Assembly: GCA_008933995.1 (NCBI GenBank)
Contig: WARS01000051.1
Span: 2,728,001 to 2,792,000 of the forward strand
DNA from: Datnioides undecimradiatus
Taxonomy: Eukaryota > Chordata > Actinopteri > Lobotiformes > Datnioididae
Length of the DNA: 64,000 nucleotides
Direction: 5' to 3'
A model generated the notes under the pieces. The model saw only the letters and a list, made by a program, of their open reading frames with translations. It did no database searches and was not told where the DNA came from. Below are positions 55,077-64,000 of the stretch, one piece after another. Made by a program: the position numbers and the translations under genes. Every line of letters starts with the position of its first letter. Within the stretch, counting starts at the first letter, position 1.

Positions 55077-58000
55077 GCAACCTTTTGGGTGCCGCTGTGG
55101 CTAGTCCGATCCCGCTCTCTCGCCCTGCAGCAGTCGTGTGGATAGATAGGAGTTCATTTTTAGGAGCTGGTGATGGGTTTGCTGTTACTGATTGGCCCTG
55201 TCATTGAGTTCGCTTCCGTTCCCCTTACAGGCACTTGTGTGTGTAAGTTTCTGCAATGCACTGAACTTTTTTTTTTTTTTTTTTAAAGCCACGGCGTTGG
55301 AATAAAAGGCTCGGAACACTGAACCAGCTGTGATGATTTGGTCTAGTTCACCCTCTTTTGATTCAGATGCATTTTTTTTTTTGAAGTTTTCTGTATGTAA
55401 ATACACTTTCAGACGAGCACAGGCCGTCACTGCTGTATGGAACACGTTAGCCTCGCTTTTTATATCAAAAGAACGTTCCCTCACAGCAGCCCTAACTCCT
55501 TTCGTTGCACCTGTTCAAGCCACAAAGTGTTGAGGTCTCACATTCACTTGTAAATTTTGATTCTTCTTGTCACTACTTCTTACTATTATTGATATTACTC
55601 ATAGGACGGCTGCTTCGACTCCCTGCTAGCTTGACAACAGCGTTATAAGAGTTATGTTTGTGGCACTGAGCTTCATAATTTTAGCCAGGAGGCCTTTCGG
55701 ACGCCTTCTGAGAAGTAATTCCTGATTGTTTAAGTTAAGCGATCGCACCCTTCAAGCTTCAAACGGCTCCCCAGCTCACTGTTCGGTGCTGGGAGAAGTT
55801 TGCTTCAGGGCTCCGCACCACAAAGCCTCCAACACGTGGTCAGTCTCATATCTAAAGACATCTGGGCTGAGACTTCCTCTTCCTGTCAGAGTTTACAGTC
55901 CCATCAGAGCGGAAGGCAGAAGTCAGATAATCAGCATCAACCGTGTGATCGTCTCTATAAAGTGGCATTTCAGCGCAGCCTCCCACATGTCACCCACGGG
56001 CTGTGGACCAGCGTGCACCCAACGCAAGGCGTCAACAAAAGGAAAGCACCCGTGTCTGCAGAGTGATGTGCAGATATCCGTTTATAGAGGCGGTCACACG
56101 GTTCATGTGAAGCTGTCACAGTTTGCATAGGCAAAAACTGATTTGGGTTCAAGTGCACGTTGAACTGAAAAGTCCCGTTGCCCCTCCATCAGCTCAGACT
56201 TCCTCCATCCAGCGGTTCAGAACACCGCCCCCTCGCTCTTTATGCTGAGTCACCTGACAGCCTCAAGGCTTAGCGCCCTGAAAGCAAACTTCTCCCACGT
56301 GTAATGTTTCACAGAAATCAGCTGCTGAGCTGCGTCGAGTTTAGAGCCTGAGCGTAGGGTGCCATCGGAACAGATGCAGACCAGTCAGTGTTTCGCTATC
56401 GTTAGACAGAAAATGAAAAGACGGGGTCCACTGAGACCTGAGTCACCCTTTCCTGGAGCTTTGAGCTCTTTAATGAAGGAACCCAATTGAATCATAATTT
56501 ATTGATTAGAATGTTAATAATTAGTTCTTTGTGTATTTAAATGACACTGTAGAGGTAAGCCCTGGTGTCTGAGATTCAGTTCACAGGTGTTGGTGGAGCT
56601 CCGAGCTCTCTTGGTTTAGTTAGTTACATGTTGAGGTGAGACACCAACAACACAGCTGCAGTCTGTAACTGTTCTGGCACGCTGGGCACCATGCAGAACA
56701 CCGGCAGCGAGCTGACGGGTGACGAGGCTTGGGTGCAGTTGTGACGTGTATCGGGGGGAATATGGCCACAGTTTTAGCTCCGTTTGTCTCTCTCTTGTTT
56801 TTCTTTGACTGCCACAACGCACGTGTCGTAGTGTAAGCTGGAAGCGGATTGCCCCCCCCCCCCATAGGCTGTATCATATTCCCCACCCTGACTTTTGTTT
56901 AATATGGTTATTACTTGTGATTGTTTCGATGGTGTCTTTGACCTCCGTGAGAACCGTAGGCGCGCGTTAATGCCACTGCTACTTCTCCGTGTTGTTTTAG
57001 GGGATGAGTGCGTAGCAGGAGCTTGAACGATGAGTCTGTTAGTGTTGCTGTCCATTTCATTGTGCCCCACAGTGAGTTTGCACGGAGTAAATGTCCCCTG
57101 AATACTGGCCGACAGTGGAACACCATCCTCTCATTGCCTCTTAATGCAGTAACCGCTCGTATACTACTACTCAGATATTAGCCTGTGTGCTGAATGTTTT
57201 CTCTGGAACATTCCTCCCCATGCATGCCCCCCTCCTCTCCTCACCGCGTCGTCTCGCTGCGGTCACGTCACAGATGTCTCGGTGGACCCCTCAGGCGTGG
57301 TGTCGCAAAAACATTTCTGTTGCTAGCCGTCAGTCCCTCCACCCACCCAGCTGGGCAGGTTACAGGCCCCGGTGCTGGGCACTCATGTTGACGACAGACA
57401 GAGAGTGGGGGGGGGGGTTTCAGCCTGGAATCAAACACTGATAATGTTCTTACACGTCCCGTTCATGCATTTGAATGTTGAAGTTGCGTATTATAGGTTT
57501 TAAAAGCTAAGTTGTCGATATAACACTTGATTTCACACAAACTACTGGAACATTTGTTTTAGATGTTAAGGAAAGCGTCGGCAGCGAGCAGCACAAGCTA
57601 AGTGACATTATCATCCGCTGGAATGTGGAGGAGGCGAAGATCTGAGACTGACTTCAATCTGAAAATAAGCCGCGAGTCACGAGCCGCTCTCTAGATTCAG
57701 CAGGAATGAAGCGAACCCAGCCGCCTGCATGCTCGCCACCCGGAGACGGACGACTTCTTTTCTCCTCGAGTATTTTAGTTGAGCTGAACCTTTAATGTTC
57801 AGCCTGCTCCCTGTCAGTCTGACCTCAGCCCGGACGCGTTGTGCTGGTGAAGCTCGCCGGCTCCATATGCACAGAACCTTTTAGGTGACACTTTAGTTCA
57901 GGAAAGGCCATGTTAGCTGTGTCTGTGTGCTACCGAGGCTAAATAGATGAGTTCTCAGAATCCTAGTTGGCTTATTTCTTTAGATTGTAATATATGATAT

Positions 58001-58367
58001 GAATATGAATAAAACTCAACACATATTTGATCCTGTTCCCTCACAGCATGTTGCTTTTCTCCTCTTCCTGTTTGTCCCTGTGTTTTCATCGGGTGTGGGA
58101 GCGTGTGGCAGGAGTGTGTTTGACCTTTTTTTTTTTTTTTCTTTTTTTTTTTGTCTCTGGCGAGTCTTGTTTTACTTTTGACTCTTTACCGGTATCTAGA
58201 TGTTGTTCACTAACATCAGCTCTGTTTTGTATTAGCTCTGACTTTGGTTATCTTTTTTTTTTTTTTTTTTTTTTTTGAAGCTTTGGGAAAAGATGTTGCA
58301 GGAAAAAAAAAGAAAAGTGAAAAAAAAAAAAAGTATGTGGTCTCTGTACTGATGTCAAAGTGAAATT

Positions 58368-58373
58368 AATAAA
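58368..58373 (+). terminator. rtn3: Distal rtn3 poly(A) signal
   Basis: AATAAA 35 bases after the A-rich tract, the last good signal on the plus strand before the convergent minus-strand region. Confidence 0.5.
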
Positions 58374-58390
58374 AACACGTCAAAGGACTG

Positions 58391-59922
58391 GGCCGGATCT
58401 CTTCTTCCTCTTCTCCGCAGGCGCTGCGAGGTCTGAGGAAAGCACACGTTTTCCCAGCATGCCTTTCAGCGATGCGTGGACGCAGGATTAAAATGCATCC
58501 AGATGAAATATCTAAAATAAGAAGATTTGAGCTGAGAGGCTGCGGCCTGTTATGGTGTTTGGGTGGAGAAAGGATTATAGTTTCTAACTTTAGAGCAGGC
58601 CCACATACTAAAACCATTAAGTGTTAATAGTCACATGCAGCCCTGACGGAGCGTTTACAGACTGGGTGCTATTACATAATAGAATCAGAGCTACAGCGTT
58701 GTAAATGCTGAATCAAGTGTTGCAGGTGAGCTTCAGGGTGGTGCAGTTTTCCTGATTTGATTTTTGGCGCAGCCTGACTTTCAGCCATTTAAATCAGATT
58801 TAAAACGTGCACCAAAGCAACATTTCCTTACATTCAAACTTAGAAAAGCTGATTTGATTTTCTGCAAAACGGGAAGTTTTGTTTGAAGGTTAACCAGAAC
58901 TTCATCAGGCTAAACTCAGGTTAGCCTGGATTACATAATCCATGTTTGAGAGCTGGAGCCCGCTGTCCATAAATACATGTTTCCTACTTTCAGATGAGTT
59001 ATGAGCAAGTTATTAATATTTAGATTTTCTGAAGTAAGACTTCCTGATACTGATGTATGAGCATAAACTTGATGTAAATACTTTATGGATTGATAAATCA
59101 GCTCCAGGTCATACCCATTTTATGAGGGTGAGTCACCGAGGACGCTGTTACTGCCTCAGTCTGTTTGATCGTGCTTGGTTCGACCTGTTGGGTTCGACTG
59201 CCGGCCTGTTTTTCATGAGAACCGGTGGAAGCGCGGGTCAGGGGCAGAGACGGAGGCCTCCGACGTTTGGAGCTGATCCAGGTCACAAGGCAGATCCCCG
59301 TCTCTCTCTCTTTTGATCCATGATTCCAACGAGATGGAGCGTTTGACCGTGCCGGCGTAACTGCTGCATCCTCCACATCAGTGGGTGTTGGTAAACAACA
59401 TAGAGCTAATGGTAGAAACTGGGCGACACCACAGCACCACCCACATTAACTGGGACCTCAGTCCTCCACACATGTAGCTGCTGGTTTCTCCCTGAACACA
59501 GTTTCTCCTAAAAACTGCTTTTTAAAAGACGCCGTGTTCGTGATTAAAGTCTGAGAACGTTGTATTTGTACTGCGTATGATAACTGTGTGGAATGTGTCT
59601 GGGATTGGATTAAGGAGCTTCAGCTTAGATCTCACAGTCTGAGATGTATCCCTCTCTATATATGGAGGTGTAGTGTCTGTGGGGGATTATAGGCCTTGGC
59701 ACAGGTCCCTGCTGTTGGACAAACAGCGGGATCCAACCAATGATACAACGTCTCATCCATTTTACTGCGGAAGCCGAGCTTCTGCTGCTGTGCGTCAGGT
59801 AACTGAATGTTTCAGTTGAATTCATTTCCATTGCCTGCAGGGTCCAAACTATGAGTCTGAGTGAGAGCGGGTAAATAATGAAGACAATCGGCGGAGACGG
59901 CGCGCAGCCTCGCTGCAGAGTA
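58391..59922. other. Intergenic spacer between convergent transcription units
   Basis: Between the distal rtn3 poly(A) signal and the first minus-strand poly(A) signal. I see no gene or repeat. Confidence 0.5.
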
Positions 59923-59928
59923 TTTATT
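59923..59928 (-). terminator. Minus-strand poly(A) signal
   Basis: AATAAA on the minus strand, 0.76 kb after the stop of the unnamed minus-strand reading at 60684 and 2.4 kb after the zfta stop. It could serve either. Confidence 0.4.
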
Positions 59929-60067
59929 CAAAGATCGCTGAGGAGAGAAACACACCTCATGTGTTGGCCATGTACAGATGAAGGGTGAGCGGACGAGGTG
60001 GGAGCGAAGGACCATGAGGAGCCAGAGCAGATCTGTCCCCACACCATCATACACATACACAGTATAA

Positions 60068-60094
60068 ACACACACACACACATACACACACACA
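60068..60094. repeat. (CA)n microsatellite
   Basis: CA run with one CATA interruption. Confidence 0.93.
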
Positions 60095-60683
60095 AGCAGA
60101 TGCATCGAAACTCATTCAACCTCACTGTAAATTACTTCATTTTAAATAATTAAGTGCTATGTCAGGACTCTTCCAGAGCGGCGTGGGCTCCTGCTCTCAG
60201 CCACAGCGGCCCGATGACAGGGGAACATGACACCATGGCTTCGCCGTCGCAGACTCGTCCTTCACATCGGTTCTCTGCCTCGACTGAGCTAATTCTGTCA
60301 GAGTACGGCAGAGTATTAGAGACACTGCTGGGGGGGAAAGGGGAGATCTGCATGTCTTTGTTTAAAAATGTATCCAAACTTCAGTCGAATAAACCCATTT
60401 GACCAGATGTAACCCTTTTTTCAGAAATGTTGATTAGATTTTCTAAAAAAAAAAAAGTTCCTCCCTTTTCCACAAAATACCAACTCGTTCCTCCGAACAT
60501 CACAACTTCATTACAAAGTCATTTCCTGTTGGTTTTTGTCTGAACATTGCCTCTAATACTCCGTCGCACTACTGACTTCACCTGAACAACTAGAGCTGAC
60601 ACGTGGACCCAGTGTCTCCCGATGCCAACGCGTTCCTAAGACGTCACTGATGAAATGGTCGCTGATGAAACGGAATCCCTGAG

Positions 60684-60874
60684 TTACATTTTCCAGGTGA
60701 GGAGGCGATGCGTCACGGCCGAGCACTGCGAGCCGCTCCGCTTTCCTTGCATACGCTTCGCGCGGCGTGCGGACAAATCAAACGGCGGCACAGCCGGAGC
60801 ACGGGAGTCCAACGGGCCGTCCTCCAGCTGCTCAACAACATCATCATTGTCGAAATCTTCAATGGAGTAGAAAA
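60684..60874 (-). CDS. Unrecognised possible terminal coding exon
   Basis: The minus strand has an acceptor (gtgtccag, with an upstream tactaaac that looks like a branch point) followed by 62 in-frame codons to TAA. The peptide begins FYSIEDFDNDDVVEQLEDGP, continues through PAVPPFDLSARRAKRMQGKR and ends THRLLTWKM. Acid-rich then basic composition and GC-rich third positions look coding. I do not recognise a family, and no upstream exon joins in the right phase, so this may be chance or part of a UTR. Confidence 0.3.
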
Positions 60875-61148
60875 CTGGACACAATTACAAACATGTTTAG
60901 TAGAAACCAGGGTGCATAAAAGTGCTTGTATAAAGGAAAAATAATTCTTTTTTCATATATTTACATATTCTTCTTCTGTGCAGTTTCAACTAAAATGAGT
61001 TGCAGATGGTGAGAGGATGCAGGCCGGTGTGGCAACAACGCAAAGTGACACTGAGATAACATATCTCATCATAATGGAAGAGGCGGGAGGCGTCCTTCTC
61101 CTCCACTGTAAACAAGGAATTAAATAAAGATGAGAGCTGTGAACTCAC

Positions 61149-61201
61149 GGGCTGCACGCGGGCATTCATTGTCTTCAGCAATAACAAACGTGTTCAGGTG
61201 G
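61149..61201 (-). CDS. Unrecognised possible 53-nt internal exon
   Basis: Minus strand: acceptor ctcctgtacag, 17 in-frame codons HLNTFVIAEDNECPRAA, and a perfect gtgagt donor in phase 1. A strong acceptor (tgtttacag) at 61105/61106 follows after only 43 bases, which is too short for a normal vertebrate intron; that weakens the case. The frame would continue LEEKDASRLFHYDEICYLS. No family recognised. Confidence 0.22.
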
Positions 61202-61587
61202 CTGTACAGGAGCGAAGCGGGGGGCCTAGTACATTTTTGGGGGACAAAGTGCTGTGTTGCCTTCGGACACGTTATCGTAAAAACTACTTCACCTCGGCCT
61301 CACCGAAGACGGTTTCTAACTTCCTGAGAGACTCTGGCTCTGACCAGAAATCAGCCCTGGACCCTCCTGGACCTGAGCGACAGGTGGCATGAGCAGACGC
61401 TGATGGAGGGGGTGGGTGGCATTACGGCTTGGTGACGGGTGGGCCAGTTTCTGCCGACCTGTCTAGTTACACTAGCTCTAGCCTACAAAGCTAGCTGCCA
61501 GTTCACAGGCTCATTAGCTGGTCTGTGGGTTCAGGGACTTTACTGCAGGGACACATCTGACGCTGTCTCCTGTCTCATGACTCCAAC

Positions 61588-61702
61588 ATGACGAGCTTTA
61601 ACACTCGGGAGCTGCAGCACAGCTGGAGACAGCTTCTTCGTGATCTTCAAGAAGATCTGGACGCTCATCTAAACTCGGCACGGCAGCACCACCCGGGCCT
61701 CA
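61588..61702 (+). CDS. Unrecognised possible first exon on plus strand
   Basis: ATG in good context (caacATGa) opens 38 codons, MTSFNTRELQHSWRQLLRDL and then QEDLDAHLNSARQHHPGL, ending at a consensus gtgagt donor; unspliced, the frame stops three codons later. The peptide looks like an amphipathic helix. The downstream exons would have to lie within or beyond zfta on the opposite strand. No family recognised. Confidence 0.28.
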
Positions 61703-62349
61703 GTGAGTGAACCAGCCTCTCGGTCGCTCTATCGCTGGAGCTGCTGCTGCTTCCTGGTCTTGCTGCTGTACCCAGGAGTTAACTGCTGACATGCTGGCTA
61801 GTCAGGAACACGCAAACTATAGCCACCCACATTGGTTCCTAGACTTCGGGGTCATAAATTCTGATTGGTTCTGACCCAAATTAGAGATCTCAGCGGAAAT
61901 GAAACTGAGCAAAACACAGGTTTGGTGAGTTGGTACAAGTCTGCCGTCACAGTAACAGATCCTGTGCAGGGCTTTAGCTTCAGTGGCGCGACTGGTCTTA
62001 TTTTTTAGACTGTGACATTTTTAGGTCGTGACATTTCCTTTGTGGCCGTCGTCACCTGACATTTATGCCACCGCACTGTTCTCGGGTCCGGATTTAAAGG
62101 GGTAATTCCAGTATTTGCAAACGGGGTCTCATTCTCATTGTTTATCTGTTACGATTATCAGCCATGACACCGTTTGATCAGCACCTGCATTATAGAGATT
62201 TGGACTAAGTCAGAGGGGATACAGACAGTGATACAGACAGGAAGACCCCGGTGACAAATACTTGAATCCCCCTTTAGGAGAGAGGGTGGGGGGTGGGGGG
62301 GCTGTTTCTGGACAGGGGCCGTCTGAGGAGCGATGGATGGAAGCCCTTT
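61703..62349. other. Probable zfta 3' UTR
   Basis: Follows the zfta stop on the minus strand. No coding segment on the minus strand; a G-rich patch lies at 62281-62302. Confidence 0.4.
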
Positions 62350-63921
<1,572 letters not shown>

Positions 63922-64000
63922 CTAGGGAGCAGAGAGTCACACAACATAACATATGAAAGATTAATAAAGATACTTCTTCAACATTCAACGAGCACTGGTC

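Larger units (their letters stand above)
54538..58390 (+). other. rtn3: rtn3 3' UTR, possibly alternative lengths
   Basis: No coding continues after the stop. Poly(A) signals AATAAA occur at 55071-55076, 55301-55306, 58008-58013 and 58368-58373, so the UTR may be about 0.56 kb or as long as 3.8 kb. The distal end has two U-rich tracts (58126-58152 and 58253-58276) and an A-rich tract (58303-58332). C12 (56852-56863) and G11 (57407-57417) runs also occur. Confidence 0.6.

Noticed and set aside
61124-61129. Plus-strand AATAAA at 61124
   Set aside because: No plus-strand gene ends here; rtn3 has earlier signals, and on the minus strand this is part of a pyrimidine tract before an acceptor.

Overview
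The window is vertebrate nuclear DNA, almost certainly from a teleost fish. The genes are split by GT-AG introns, their proteins match vertebrate families, CA/TG microsatellites are frequent, and the mobile-element relics are of fish type (a BEL/Pao fragment and a Tc1-like fragment). I see no bacterial gene, CRISPR array, rRNA or tRNA.

Layout, left to right. (1) 1-20.5 kb, minus strand: map4k2 (germinal-centre-kinase family MAP4K). Sixteen coding exons encode the whole kinase domain and part of the linker. The C-terminal CNH (citron homology) half lies beyond the left edge. A broken BEL/Pao retroelement piece sits at the left edge. (2) 21.7-29.9 kb, minus strand: men1 (menin), complete, with nine coding exons (624 residues), a probable non-coding first exon and a poly(A) signal. 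(3) About 29.9-30.7 kb: a short divergent promoter between men1 and rtn3, with a ZNF143-type site and a CTCF-type site 25 bp apart. (4) 30.9-54.5 kb, plus strand: rtn3 (reticulon 3), complete. The short form (220 residues) lacks exon 2; the long form (1101 residues) includes a 2.6 kb exon that keeps several short motifs of human long RTN3, among them an LC3-binding candidate. Intron 1 carries a Tc1-like relic and intron 2 a near-perfect 59-base hairpin. Poly(A) signals lie at 55.07 kb and as far as 58.37 kb. (5) 60.7-61.7 kb: a compact cluster of coding-like, spliced-looking segments on both strands that I cannot name. (6) 62.35 kb to the right edge, minus strand: the last two exons of a ZFTA (C11orf95)-like zinc-finger gene, running off the right edge.

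In human, MAP4K2 and MEN1 are neighbours on 11q13, and RTN3 and ZFTA lie elsewhere on 11q13. The fish locus therefore looks like parts of one ancestral chromosome region brought together, with men1 and rtn3 head to head. The four genes do not form a pathway: stress-kinase signalling (map4k2), chromatin scaffolding with MLL (men1), ER-tubule shaping and ER-phagy (rtn3), and a nuclear zinc-finger protein (zfta). Exon limits were placed by hand from splice consensus, reading phase and family similarity; no alignment or expression data were available.
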